A DNA stretch of 50,829 nt. Source: SIG607 sp036307305. GTDB taxonomy: Bacteria > Bacillota > Clostridia > Oscillospirales > Acutalibacteraceae. Positions 16,203-24,498 of the stretch are shown piece after piece. The notes beneath the pieces were generated by a model. It saw nothing but the letters and a program-made list of their open reading frames with translations, was not told the origin of the DNA and did not search any database. Both the position numbers and the translations under genes were made by a program. How positions within the stretch are numbered: position 1 is the stretch's first letter; each line of letters starts with the position of its first letter. Location of the stretch: assembly GCA_036307305.1 (NCBI GenBank), contig JAXJXV010000003.1, positions 1-50,829 on the forward strand, written 5' to 3'.

Positions 16203-17186
16203 TTGTTTACAAGAACTATAAATATTGAACGTGTGGAAGATATTGTTAACTTATTTGGGGATTTGGACGGTAATATCAAAAAAATAAGCAAAGAATTTAA
16301 CGTTCAAATTACTCAGCATTCAAGCTTCGTGTCGGTATCAGGTGAACCAGATAATGTTATGAAAGCTGAGCGTCTTATAAATACGCTTATGTTTCTTATC
16401 TCTAAAGGCGAGGTAATTAACGACCAGAATTTTAATTATTCACTTGCTCTTGTTAGAAAGAATGCAGAGGCCTCTATATCTGAGGTGACGGATGCCGAGT
16501 GTATCTGTATAACTGCAAAGGGTAAACCCGTAAAAGCTAAAACGTCCGGTCAATCCAAATATTTAAAAGCTATACAAAGCAATACTATTACCATAGGTGT
16601 CGGCCCTGCCGGAACCGGAAAAACCTATCTTGCCGTTGCCATGGCAGTCAAGGCATTCAGAAGTCACCAAATAAGCAAAATTATTCTTACCCGCCCTGCA
16701 GTTGAAGCGGGTGAAAAGCTGGGATTTTTACCCGGTGACCTTCAGCAAAAAGTAGACCCGTATTTAAGACCTTTATATGATGCTCTTTTTGAAATGATGG
16801 GAGCCGAGAGTTTTCAAAAGTGTCAGGAACGCGGTGATATTGAAGTTGTGCCTTTGGCCTATATGAGAGGAAGAACTTTAGATGACAGCTTTATTATATT
16901 GGATGAAGCTCAGAATACCACCAGTGAACAAATGAAAATGTTTTTAACCAGACTTGGCTTTAATTCCAAAGCCATAGTAACGGGTGATATAACACAGACT
17001 GACCTGCCTGATGGAAAAAAATCGGGGTTAAAAGAGGTTATGACAATTCTCAAAAACATTGATGACATTGCTATAATTAAGCTTAGCGACCGCGATATAG
17101 TAAGACACAGTCTTGTGCAAAAGATTATAAATGCATACGAAAGATATGAAAAAAAGAGGGAAGAAAATGAAAAACACAAAGGTTAA
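16203..17186 (+). CDS. phoH: PhoH family ATPase
   Basis: A 327-residue protein: an N-terminal KH-like segment (about 1-100) followed by a P-loop domain with Walker A GPAGTGKTYLAVAMAV, Walker B SFIILDEAQNTT, and 'TGDITQTDLP'. PhoH proteins are predicted RNA-linked ATPases/helicases. The conserved phoH-ybeY-era order here ties it to ribosome and rRNA maturation. The start is TTG 16203, six bases after AGGAGA. Its 3' end overlaps ybeY by 20 bases, implying translational coupling. Confidence 0.93.
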   Translation: MFTRTINIERVEDIVNLFGDLDGNIKKISKEFNVQITQHSSFVSVSGEPDNVMKAERLINTLMFLISKGEVINDQNFNYSLALVRKNAEASISEVTDAECICITAKGKPVKAKTSGQSKYLKAIQSNTITIGVGPAGTGKTYLAVAMAVKAFRSHQISKIILTRPAVEAGEKLGFLPGDLQQKVDPYLRPLYDALFEMMGAESFQKCQERGDIEVVPLAYMRGRTLDDSFIILDEAQNTTSEQMKMFLTRLGFNSKAIVTGDITQTDLPDGKKSGLKEVMTILKNIDDIAIIKLSDRDIVRHSLVQKIINAYERYEKKREENEKHKG

Positions 17187-17649
17187 TATATTTGATAAGC
17201 AAAAAGCACACGTTTTACCTACGGGAACCAGATTACTTGTAAGACGCGCCTGTAACGCAACCCTGCAGTTTGAGAAATTTGAAGGCAGAGTCGAGATAGA
17301 CGTCACTTTCGTAGATGACAAGAAAATTAAAGAAATGAACAAGGCTTACAGAAATATAGATTCATCTACTGACGTGCTTTCTTTTCCTCTTGGTGAGAAC
17401 GGTGTCTATGACATCAATCCCGAAACTCAGGCATTTCAGCTTGGCGATATAGTTATATCTACTGAACACGCTTTTTCACAGGCTGACCTTTACGGTCATT
17501 CAATACAGCGAGAAATCGCTTTTTTGACCGTTCATTCTATGCTTCACTTATTAGGTTATGACCACGAAAATCATGGGATTGAGGAAACTCTTATGTTTGA
17601 AAAGCAAGAAGAAATTCTTACCGAGCTTGGTCTGGGTATAGTTAAATAG
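17167..17649 (+). CDS. ybeY: rRNA maturation factor / endoribonuclease YbeY
   Basis: A 160-residue zinc-dependent protein needed for 16S rRNA 3'-end maturation and ribosome quality control. The metal-binding signature H-x3-H-x5-H is visible in HSMLHLLGYDHE. 'YRNIDSSTDVLSFPLGE' and 'LGDIVIST' are further family motifs. ATG 17167 is preceded by GAGGGAAG; the frame from 17131 starts too far inside phoH. Eight bases separate it from era, which acts on the same end of 16S rRNA. Confidence 0.95.
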   Translation: MKNTKVNIFDKQKAHVLPTGTRLLVRRACNATLQFEKFEGRVEIDVTFVDDKKIKEMNKAYRNIDSSTDVLSFPLGENGVYDINPETQAFQLGDIVISTEHAFSQADLYGHSIQREIAFLTVHSMLHLLGYDHENHGIEETLMFEKQEEILTELGLGIVK

Positions 17650-17657
17650 GTGTAGTT

Positions 17658-18584
17658 ATGAATGAGAATACTAAATCTGCCTTTATTGCTATTCTTGGTA
17701 GGGCGAATGTTGGAAAATCTTCGTTGCTTAATGCTATTATCGGACAAAAGGTAGCTATTGTTTCGGACAAGCCGCAAACTACTCGCACTCGTATAATGGG
17801 CGTTTACACAAAGGATGAAAATCAGCTTGTTTTTGTGGATACACCTGGTTTTCACCGTCCTCATAACCTGTTGGGCGAACAGATGATTAAGGCTGTGGAT
17901 AGTGGTATGAGTGATGTTGATGCCGCATTGCTTGTTGTTGACGCAGCTCCTAAGTTTAAATCCGATTCAGAGGAAATTCCACCTGCTGAACAGGCGCTGA
18001 TTGACGAGATAACCAAGCGAAAGCTAAAAGCGATTCTCGTTATTAATAAAATTGATGTCCTTGAAAACAAGGAAGATATTTTGAAAATTATTGAGCTTTA
18101 CAACAAGGCACATAACTTTGAAGCCGTTATTCCGCTTTCTGCTAAGACAAAAGACGGTGTCAATATTCTTGTGGACGAATGTATTAAATATACAGTTAAT
18201 GCTCCTCACTATTTCGATTCTCAGGATGTAACCGACCAAACTGACGAGGTTATGATTTGCGAAATTATCAGAGAAAAGATGCTTCATAAGTTGCAGAAAG
18301 AAATACCTCACGGAGTAGCGGTTTGCATCGACAGATTTTTTGAAAAAGACAGCGCAGACGGGGAACCTATTTTGAATATTGATGCTACCATATATTGCGA
18401 AAAAGAATCCCATAAAGGAATTATCATAGGTAAAAATGGTTCGATGCTTAAGAAAATCGGTACGTTTTCCAGAATAGAAATTGAGAAATTTTATGGTATT
18501 AAGGCTGTTCTGAGACTTTGGGTAAAGGTAAAAGAAGACTGGCGAAATCGTCAGGGAATTATACATACCTTCGGATTGGATTAA
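17658..18584 (+). CDS. era: GTPase Era
   Basis: A 308-residue ribosome-assembly GTPase. G1 is GRANVGKSS (residues 14-22), G2 lies in the 'KPQTTRTRI' switch, G3 is DTPGFHRP, G4 is NKID and G5 is in 'PLSAKTKDG'. The C-terminal KH domain that binds the 16S rRNA 3' end carries 'GIIIGKNGSMLKKIG'. Normal length. It follows ybeY directly and precedes the small yqzL-like gene and recO, the usual Firmicutes order, without the dgkA and cdd genes often found in between. Confidence 0.97.
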   Translation: MNENTKSAFIAILGRANVGKSSLLNAIIGQKVAIVSDKPQTTRTRIMGVYTKDENQLVFVDTPGFHRPHNLLGEQMIKAVDSGMSDVDAALLVVDAAPKFKSDSEEIPPAEQALIDEITKRKLKAILVINKIDVLENKEDILKIIELYNKAHNFEAVIPLSAKTKDGVNILVDECIKYTVNAPHYFDSQDVTDQTDEVMICEIIREKMLHKLQKEIPHGVAVCIDRFFEKDSADGEPILNIDATIYCEKESHKGIIIGKNGSMLKKIGTFSRIEIEKFYGIKAVLRLWVKVKEDWRNRQGIIHTFGLD

Positions 18585-18640
18585 TATTCCGTTAATATTG
18601 CTCATCCTTGCAGGAAAAACTTATTGTGGAGGTTGAGCTT

Positions 18641-18799
18641 ATGAACGAACTTGATAAAAAATGGAAAGATTTTACCTTAAGCGGTAAAATCACTGATTAT
18701 CTTGATTATTGCAGTGTAAAGGAAGGAAACGGTTTTGAACAAAACAAAACAGTTGCTGTCCAGCGATGCGCTGGTGGTAAAAGAAATGAATGTAGGTGA
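18641..18799 (+). CDS. yqzL: YqzL-like small protein
   Basis: A 52-residue protein. Its core 'KKWKDFTLSGKITDYLDY' fits the pattern W-x2-F-x3-G-x-I-x2-YL of the small YqzL proteins that sit between era and recO in Bacillus and many Clostridia; their function is unknown. ATG 18641 has a TGGAGG ribosome site at 18627-18632. The last 65 bases overlap the start of recO in another frame, so the basic C-terminal tail (QRCAGGKRNECR) is constrained by recO coding. The call rests on short similarity plus position. Confidence 0.6.
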   Translation: MNELDKKWKDFTLSGKITDYLDYCSVKEGNGFEQNKTVAVQRCAGGKRNECR

Positions 18800-19487
18800 G
18801 AATGATAAGCTTCTTACCTTATTAACACGCGATTATGGGATTATCAGAGCTTTTTCTTCCGGTTCCAAAAAAATCGGCAATAAAAAACTTTCTTCTTCAA
18901 CCTTGCTTTCTTATGCAAATTTTTCATTTGTTAAAGTAGGGGATACATATAAAATTTTTGAAGCAGTGCCTATTGATAGCTTCTTTGAAGTAGGCGCTGA
19001 TATCGTGTATCTTTCAGTTGCACAGTATTTTTGTGAGTTGGCTTCGGTGGTTTCTCCCATTGAAAACGAAGCAAATGATTTTCTTCGTTTGTTTCTGAAT
19101 TCTCTTCACTATCTCACACGCACTTCAAAAAATCCATTTATGGTTAAGGCGGTTACTGAACTGAGAGTTGCTGTGATGTCAGGCTATATGCCATCTCTTA
19201 TTGCTTGTGAAGAATGTGCGTTATACGAAGATGATATTATGTATTTCAGCATTGGTTCAGGTAAGCTTTTTTGCAAAAAATGTATTAACGATAAAAATTC
19301 CGTACCTATTGACCGCACCGTTTTAAGCGCGATGCGGCATATTGTTTTTTCTGAATTTGAAAAAATTTATAGCTTTGAAATACCTGATGATAAATCTAAA
19401 TATTTATCTGACGTAACAGAGAGATACATCGCCTTTCAAACTGAGCATAATTTTAAAACCCTTGATTTTTTAAAACAGATTATTTAA
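18735..19487 (+). CDS. recO: DNA repair protein RecO
   Basis: A 250-residue recombination mediator that loads RecA with RecR. N-terminal OB-fold segment: 'ALVVKEMNVGENDKLLTLLT' and 'ARDYG'-like 'TRDYGIIRAFSSGSKK'. C-terminal four-cysteine zinc finger: CEEC (about 155-158) and CKKC (about 175-178). The start is TTG 18735, eight bases after AAAGGAAGG. This lies inside the yqzL-like gene, an out-of-frame overlap of 65 bases suggesting translational coupling. Confidence 0.92.
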   Translation: MNKTKQLLSSDALVVKEMNVGENDKLLTLLTRDYGIIRAFSSGSKKIGNKKLSSSTLLSYANFSFVKVGDTYKIFEAVPIDSFFEVGADIVYLSVAQYFCELASVVSPIENEANDFLRLFLNSLHYLTRTSKNPFMVKAVTELRVAVMSGYMPSLIACEECALYEDDIMYFSIGSGKLFCKKCINDKNSVPIDRTVLSAMRHIVFSEFEKIYSFEIPDDKSKYLSDVTERYIAFQTEHNFKTLDFLKQII

Positions 19488-19499
19488 GGAATTGATTTT

Positions 19500-21884
19500 G
19501 TGAAACTGAAAAAAAGATATTATAAAAATTTAGAGCTTGATAAAATACTTGAATTACTGGCTATGGAAACAACCGTTGCCCAGTCGTCAGAAATGGCTTT
19601 GGCTCTTACTCCTAAACATAATATTAATGATGTAAAAAAACTTCTTGACGAAACCCAAGAAGCTTACACTATGACAGCTAAGTTTTCTGCGCCGTCTTTT
19701 GGTAGAATTGAAAACGTCAGTCCTATTGTATCAAGAGCTGTTGCAGGAAGCGTACTGACTATCCCTGATTTTCTTAAAATTTCAGAGGCACTCAGAGTTA
19801 TCAGAAGTGTGAAAGGTTGGCGTGAAAATTTTTCATCAGAGGAATACTTTGCTCTTGATGAATATTTTAACGTGCTGTTTCCTAACAGATACTTTGAGGA
19901 CAAAATTAATTTTATAATTAAAAGCGAGGACGAAATCAACGATAACGCTTCTCAAACTCTTTCTGAAATCAGAAGAAAAATGAAATCTATTTCCCTAAAC
20001 ATAAGAAATAGATTTGATAAATTAATTAAAGACAGCTCTACTAACCGTTATTTACAGGATGGAATTATTACACAGCGTGACGGCAGATATGTTGTTCCTG
20101 TAAAATCTGAGCATAGAGGCGAAGTTCCGGGACTGGTACACGATACCTCCTCTACAGGTGCAACACTGTTTGTAGAGCCAATGGCAGTAGTAGAACTTAA
20201 TAACGAGCTTCGGGTATTAGCTATTAAAGAAAAAACTGAAATTGACAGGATTCTTATGCAGTTATCTGCAGAACTGGCTGATTTTGCTTCAACGGTTCTT
20301 TCTTCTTATAACAGCATCGTATATCTTAATCTTGTGTTTGCTAAAGCCAGTCTTGCTTACAAAATGAAAGCAACGGTACCAATGCTTAATGACAGCGGTA
20401 AAATTCATCTTAAAAACGCAAGGCATCCGCTTATTGATAAAAACATTATCGTACCCGTTACCGTTTCCTTAGGAATAGATTACGATTCATTGATTATAAC
20501 CGGACCCAACACAGGCGGTAAAACTGTAACGCTTAAGACTGTGGGCTTATTGACGTTGATGACTATGTGCGGATTGATGATTCCTGTTGACGATAACAGC
20601 AGTGTTTCTATATTTGAAAACATACTTGTAGATATTGGTGACGAACAAAGTATTGAGCAGTCTTTGTCTACTTTTTCTTCGCATATGGTTAATATAATTA
20701 GTATTTTAGAAAAAGCTGACGATAAATCTCTTGTATTACTTGACGAGCTTGGCGGTGGTACCGACCCTGTAGAAGGCGCAGCTTTGGCTAAAGCAATTCT
20801 TCATAATTTGTATTTGAGTGGCGCAAAAATACTTGCTACTACTCATTATGCTGAATTAAAGGCGTACGCTCTTGATACTAAGGGCGTAGAAAATGCCTGT
20901 TTCGAGTTTGACGTGGAATCACTAAAGCCCACGTACAGACTATTGGTAGGTATACCGGGTAAATCAAATGCATTTGATATTGCTAAGGCGCTCGGGCTAT
21001 CACAGGATATAATAGATAATGCGAAAAACAGCCTAACAGAAGATGATATGCGTTTTGAAAGAATTTCCTCAGCTTTAGAGGAAGCTCGTAAAATCGCTGA
21101 AAATGAGCGTAATGAAGCTACAAAGCTCAGATTTGCTATTGCAAACGAGAAAGAAAAAATAGATTCTCACCTTGCTGAAATCGAGAAGAAAAAAGAACAA
21201 ATTATTGCGAAGAGCAGGGAAGACGCTTCCAGAATTTTAGAGAAGACAAGATATGATTCTAACCTTCTTCTCAACAGTATGGAAGAACTAAAGAAAAATC
21301 TTAATGCTCAAAATAATGCTGAAATTTTAGCTAAGGCTAAAAAAATGGCTAAAGATGGCATTAACGCTATTGAGAATATTGCTGACCCTGTGGACAAAAA
21401 TGATACAGATTACGTATTGCCGAGAAAGCTTGAAATAGGTGATAATGTTACTATATCAAGTTTTGGGCGTAAAGGTTCTGTAGTAAAAATTGACGAAAAA
21501 AATAAAAAGGTAAACGTATCGTCGGGAAATCTTAATATATGGGTTGATATTTCGGATATAAGGCTTTGTAACAATGAAAAAAAAGAAATTCCGAAAACGA
21601 GAAATATTACTGGATTGAAATCAAGAGCTAAGCGTGAAGTATCGGGTGAAATCGATATCAGAGGTATGGCTTGTGACGAAGGAATTATGGAGGTTGACAA
21701 ATATATAGACAATGCCGTTTTAAGTGGTCTTGAAACGGTTCGTATTATTCACGGCAAAGGAACGGGAGTTTTGCGCAGTGCCGTTCAATCTCACCTGCGT
21801 AAACATAAAAACGTTGAAGGCTTCAGAGTCGGTACGTTTGGCGAGGGAGAAAACGGTGTTACCGTTGTTACGTTAAAGCAATAA
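19500..21884 (+). CDS. mutS2: MutS2 ATPase / Smr-domain endonuclease
   Basis: A 794-residue protein that acts on recombination intermediates or collided ribosomes rather than mismatches. Core and lever domains occupy about 1-300; the ABC-type ATPase has Walker A GPNTGGKTVTLKT, signature 'EQSLSTFSSHM' and Walker B 'LVLLDELGGGTDP'. A long coiled coil (about 515-620) and a KOW-like segment follow. The Smr nuclease domain at the C-terminus has 'EIDIRGMACDEG' and the HGKGTG motif. The start is GTG 19500 with AAGGA upstream; it is 12 bases after recO. A strong terminator closes the phoH-mutS2 string. Confidence 0.96.
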   Translation: MKLKKRYYKNLELDKILELLAMETTVAQSSEMALALTPKHNINDVKKLLDETQEAYTMTAKFSAPSFGRIENVSPIVSRAVAGSVLTIPDFLKISEALRVIRSVKGWRENFSSEEYFALDEYFNVLFPNRYFEDKINFIIKSEDEINDNASQTLSEIRRKMKSISLNIRNRFDKLIKDSSTNRYLQDGIITQRDGRYVVPVKSEHRGEVPGLVHDTSSTGATLFVEPMAVVELNNELRVLAIKEKTEIDRILMQLSAELADFASTVLSSYNSIVYLNLVFAKASLAYKMKATVPMLNDSGKIHLKNARHPLIDKNIIVPVTVSLGIDYDSLIITGPNTGGKTVTLKTVGLLTLMTMCGLMIPVDDNSSVSIFENILVDIGDEQSIEQSLSTFSSHMVNIISILEKADDKSLVLLDELGGGTDPVEGAALAKAILHNLYLSGAKILATTHYAELKAYALDTKGVENACFEFDVESLKPTYRLLVGIPGKSNAFDIAKALGLSQDIIDNAKNSLTEDDMRFERISSALEEARKIAENERNEATKLRFAIANEKEKIDSHLAEIEKKKEQIIAKSREDASRILEKTRYDSNLLLNSMEELKKNLNAQNNAEILAKAKKMAKDGINAIENIADPVDKNDTDYVLPRKLEIGDNVTISSFGRKGSVVKIDEKNKKVNVSSGNLNIWVDISDIRLCNNEKKEIPKTRNITGLKSRAKREVSGEIDIRGMACDEGIMEVDKYIDNAVLSGLETVRIIHGKGTGVLRSAVQSHLRKHKNVEGFRVGTFGEGENGVTVVTLKQ

Positions 21885-21886
21885 GA

Positions 21887-21914
21887 AACAGGCGGATTAT
21901 TTCCGCCTGTTATT
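21887..21914. terminator. Bidirectional intrinsic terminator between mutS2 and the SDR gene
   Basis: A 10-bp GC-rich stem, AACAGGCGGA (21887-21896) with TCCGCCTGTT (21902-21911), and a 5-nt loop. It lies between convergent genes; the T-tracts are short on both sides. Confidence 0.8.
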
Positions 21915-22648
21915 TATATCGTTATTCCGCCGTCTAATGTGATGACCTGACCGGTTATGTAATCTGAATTTTCACTGCATAAATAATAGATAAGCTGCGC
22001 TACCTCGCTTGGCTCTCCCATTCGACCAAGTGGTATGTCATCCACGAATTGAGCCAACTCATCGGTAGGAATATTATTATTCATTCTTGTTTCAATTAAT
22101 CCGGGTGCGATACAGTTAACCTGAATTGAGCTTGGGGCAACCTCTTTTGCCAAGGCCTTTGTCATACCGATTACTGCAGCTTTAGAAGCGGAATAATGAA
22201 CTTCACACGAACCGCCCGTAATTCCCCAAATAGATGATATATTAACTATCTTTCCGCTTTTATAATGTATCATACCGGGCAACACAGCCTGACAGCATAA
22301 GAAAGTACCTTTCAGATTTACGTTAATCATTTCATTGAAATCGTTATCCGTAATGTCTGTAAACAGCTTTTGCTGCGCAATACCAGCGTTGTTAACGAGT
22401 GCATCTATTTTACCGAATTTGTTTTCAGCGTCGTAAATCATTCTCTCAACAGAAGAACGGTCGGTTATATCGGCGTAATAGGGAAATACGCTATATCCGT
22501 GAGCGGAGAGGGAAGAAGCGAGAAGCTTTGCGGATTGCGAAGATTTGTAATAATTCATTACAACGTTCCAACCGTTTTCTGCAAATAAAATAGTTGCGGC
22601 TGAACCTATACCGCCTGAAGCTCCGGTAATAATAACAGTTTTGTTCAT
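21914..22648 (-). CDS. Short-chain dehydrogenase/reductase (FabG / YmfI type)
   Basis: A 244-residue NAD(P)-dependent oxidoreductase. The cofactor motif is TGASGGIG, the structural motif NNAG is in 'ALVNNAGIAQ', and the catalytic Ser-Tyr-Lys are in 'NISSIWG' and YSASK. It has the length of 3-oxoacyl-ACP reductase FabG, but the isolated position away from fab genes also fits YmfI, the EF-P 5-aminopentanone reductase, which is a close relative. The start ATG has AGGAG upstream. No operon partner: it converges on mutS2 and diverges from spoIIM. Confidence 0.85.
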   Translation of the reverse strand: MNKTVIITGASGGIGSAATILFAENGWNVVMNYYKSSQSAKLLASSLSAHGYSVFPYYADITDRSSVERMIYDAENKFGKIDALVNNAGIAQQKLFTDITDNDFNEMINVNLKGTFLCCQAVLPGMIHYKSGKIVNISSIWGITGGSCEVHYSASKAAVIGMTKALAKEVAPSSIQVNCIAPGLIETRMNNNIPTDELAQFVDDIPLGRMGEPSEVAQLIYYLCSENSDYITGQVITLDGGITI

Positions 22649-22764
22649 ATTGTAACTCCTAATCTTTTTAATTATTATATCATAATAAATAAATTTTTCA
22701 ATTAATTTTTATGACGTATCAACTAATAGTGTTTGTGTAACCGAAACCTGTCTATATATTGTGT

Positions 22765-22904
22765 GGTTTACATAATAGGTTTACATAATGTTTTTGTAAA
22801 ACAAAATCGTTGTTGACATAGGAAAAAATATAGTATATAATTACATTTGCTAACGGTGAAGACGATTATTTTCTTTGCGAATTAGCTGTTTTGGGTTACA
22901 TAAT
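22765..22904 (+). repeat. Three copies of a TTACATAAT motif around the spoIIM upstream promoter
   Basis: GGTTTACATAAT occurs at 22765-22776 and 22778-22789 (13-bp period). A variant, GGGTTACATAAT, is at 22893-22904. The first two lie about 25-50 bp before the -35 box of the sigma-A-type promoter and the third about 50 bp after its -10. This looks like an operator set for a DNA-binding protein. The reverse complement, ATTATGTAAACC, also resembles the XerD arm of Firmicutes dif sites. Confidence 0.6.
22813..22841 (+). promoter_or_regulatory. Consensus sigma-A promoter upstream of spoIIM
   Basis: A perfect TTGACA (22813-22818), a 17-bp spacer and a perfect TATAAT (22836-22841). It is 130 bases from the spoIIM start codon, giving a long leader. 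That leader contains no convincing open frame (the longest from a GTG is nine codons). Confidence 0.85.
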
Positions 22905-22921
22905 ATTCTGTATTTTATCAG

Positions 22922-22950
22922 TAATATCTTGTCCTTCGTTTTCATATATT
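22922..22950 (+). promoter_or_regulatory. Sigma-E-like promoter of spoIIM
   Basis: TAATATC (22922-22928), a 14-bp spacer and CATATATT (22943-22950) match the sigma-E consensus at 6 of 7 and 7 of 8 positions. The predicted start is only about 15 bases before the ATG but still includes the CGGAGG ribosome site (22958-22963). Mother-cell control of spoIIM by sigma-E is known in Bacillus. Confidence 0.6.
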
Positions 22951-22971
22951 TTATAAACGGAGGAATGATAT

Positions 22972-23598
22972 ATGAAAAAATCAGGAGTAGTTTATTTAGG
23001 TAATTCAAAATTTGTTGCGCTCGTTCGGGATAATCTTCTCATCGTAATTTTTACGCTTATTTTTGCTTTAGGCGTACTGTTTAGTGCGTTGCCGTTTCTA
23101 AGTAGTTTGCTTAAAAATCCGTCACAGGAAATACTTTCATTGTATTTGAATTCAAGGCTTGAAAATGCTTTTTTTGAACAATTTTTCACAACTTTTTTGA
23201 TTTCATTTTCATTTATATTTTCTGCATTTGTCTTTGGCGCTTCTCTTATGGGGTTGGCTTTTGTACCGTTTATTATTTTTTCCAGAGGGCTGTTGAGCGG
23301 ATTATTACTCGGCGCATTGTATTCTCAATATGGATTAAGCGGTATTGTAGTGAATTTGCTGTCGGTTATCCCCGGTACTGTTATTTGTGTTTTAGCGCTT
23401 ATAAACGTTTCTTCTGACAGTCTGAATTTGTCCTATTCTATATGCAAAACGGTGATAGGGAGTAATTCTGTTGGATATAAATTTAAGTTCGTTAATCTGC
23501 TTAAAAAATATGCCGTTGCGTTGTTTATTACAATTATCGGTTCTTTGTTTGAAGTATTACTTTTTAATGTGTTTAAAAAATTTTTGGAATTGAGGTGA
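22972..23598 (+). CDS. spoIIM: Stage II sporulation protein M
   Basis: A 208-residue membrane protein of the SpoIIM family, with a basic N-terminus and about five hydrophobic helices, including 'FVPFIIFSRGLLSGLLLGAL' and 'YALFIT'-type helices near the end. SpoIIM is part of the SpoIID-SpoIIM-SpoIIP engulfment machine, which thins septal peptidoglycan and drives the mother-cell membrane around the forespore. The ATG has a clear CGGAGG site. Its stop overlaps the ribosome site of the XerD-like gene, a linkage that echoes the spoIIM/xerD neighbourhood of Bacillus. Both a vegetative and a sigma-E-like promoter lie upstream. Confidence 0.9.
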   Translation: MKKSGVVYLGNSKFVALVRDNLLIVIFTLIFALGVLFSALPFLSSLLKNPSQEILSLYLNSRLENAFFEQFFTTFLISFSFIFSAFVFGASLMGLAFVPFIIFSRGLLSGLLLGALYSQYGLSGIVVNLLSVIPGTVICVLALINVSSDSLNLSYSICKTVIGSNSVGYKFKFVNLLKKYAVALFITIIGSLFEVLLFNVFKKFLELR

Positions 23599-23603
23599 GT
23601 TTC

Positions 23604-24491
23604 GTGAAGGATTATGCTGTTGATTTTAAAATATTTTTACAGCAGACAAAAAAGTGTTCTATGAACACTTTTGAATCATACGTTCGCGATTTATCTCAAT
23701 TTCTTGATTTTTGCAAAAAATCTTCTTTAAAGGATATTGCAAAAGCAAGCAACGACACTATTACTAAATACATTGAATTTTTACATAATTCTGGCAAATC
23801 AAATGCAACAGTTATGAGAGTTATGGCTACGTTGCGTTGTTATTTCGGCTTCTTGCTTCGTTCCGGTATTATTCGTTATAATCCTATGATGGGCATTAAA
23901 AGTTCCGTTGGCGAAAAGAAAATGCCTGAAATTTTGACTGATACAGAAGTGCTGCATCTTTTATCTCAGCCTAGCGGAAATGATTTTAAATCATGCCGCG
24001 ATAAAGCAATTCTGGAGCTTATGTATGCGACGGGTATAAAGGTTACTGAACTTGTTGATTTGAAAGTAAGTGATTTGAATCTCACAATCGGTATTCTTCA
24101 TCTTCACGATAATAAGCACGAGAGGATAATACCGATTTATTCCGAAGCTGTTAAAACTCTTTCGTATTATATAAATAACGTAAGACCGTCTGTTGTTTAT
24201 GACGTTAACGAAGAGCGTTTATTTACAAATATGTCAGGTCAACCTATGTCACGTCAGGGTCTATGGAAACTGGTAAAGGGCTATGCTGTTCAAGCTAATA
24301 TATCTAAGGATATTACACCGCTTACTTTCCGTCATTCTTTTGCAGCTCACTTACTTGAGAATGGCGCACAGCTCAATGACATTCAGAAGATGTTGGGACA
24401 TTGTGATATTTCTACAACAAACATTTATGCTCAGATTGTTAAGAATAAATACGCCTTAGCATATAAAAAATATCACCCATTAGCAAGGTAG
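23604..24491 (+). CDS. XerD-like tyrosine recombinase with substituted catalytic residues
   Basis: A 295-residue protein with the two-domain XerC/XerD layout: N-terminal SAM-like core-binding domain (about 1-90) and C-terminal catalytic domain. Of the six catalytic residues, four are in place: Lys171, Arg243, His266 and nucleophile Tyr275 (in 'STTNIYAQI'). The first arginine of the 'TGLRVSEL' box is Lys146 (TGIKVTEL), and the histidine of 'PHTLRH' is Leu240 (PLTFRH). Each could arise from a single base change. The frame is otherwise intact, so it may be a weak or non-catalytic recombinase or a binding partner. Start GTG 23604 has GAGGTG six bases upstream, inside the spoIIM stop; the in-frame GTG 23595 is part of that ribosome site. 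Confidence 0.85.
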   Translation: MKDYAVDFKIFLQQTKKCSMNTFESYVRDLSQFLDFCKKSSLKDIAKASNDTITKYIEFLHNSGKSNATVMRVMATLRCYFGFLLRSGIIRYNPMMGIKSSVGEKKMPEILTDTEVLHLLSQPSGNDFKSCRDKAILELMYATGIKVTELVDLKVSDLNLTIGILHLHDNKHERIIPIYSEAVKTLSYYINNVRPSVVYDVNEERLFTNMSGQPMSRQGLWKLVKGYAVQANISKDITPLTFRHSFAAHLLENGAQLNDIQKMLGHCDISTTNIYAQIVKNKYALAYKKYHPLAR

Positions 24492-24498
24492 AATATTT

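Noticed and set aside
18024..18605. Minus-strand frame of 193 codons opposite era
   Set aside because: The opposite strand of a clear Era GTPase gene; no signals of its own.
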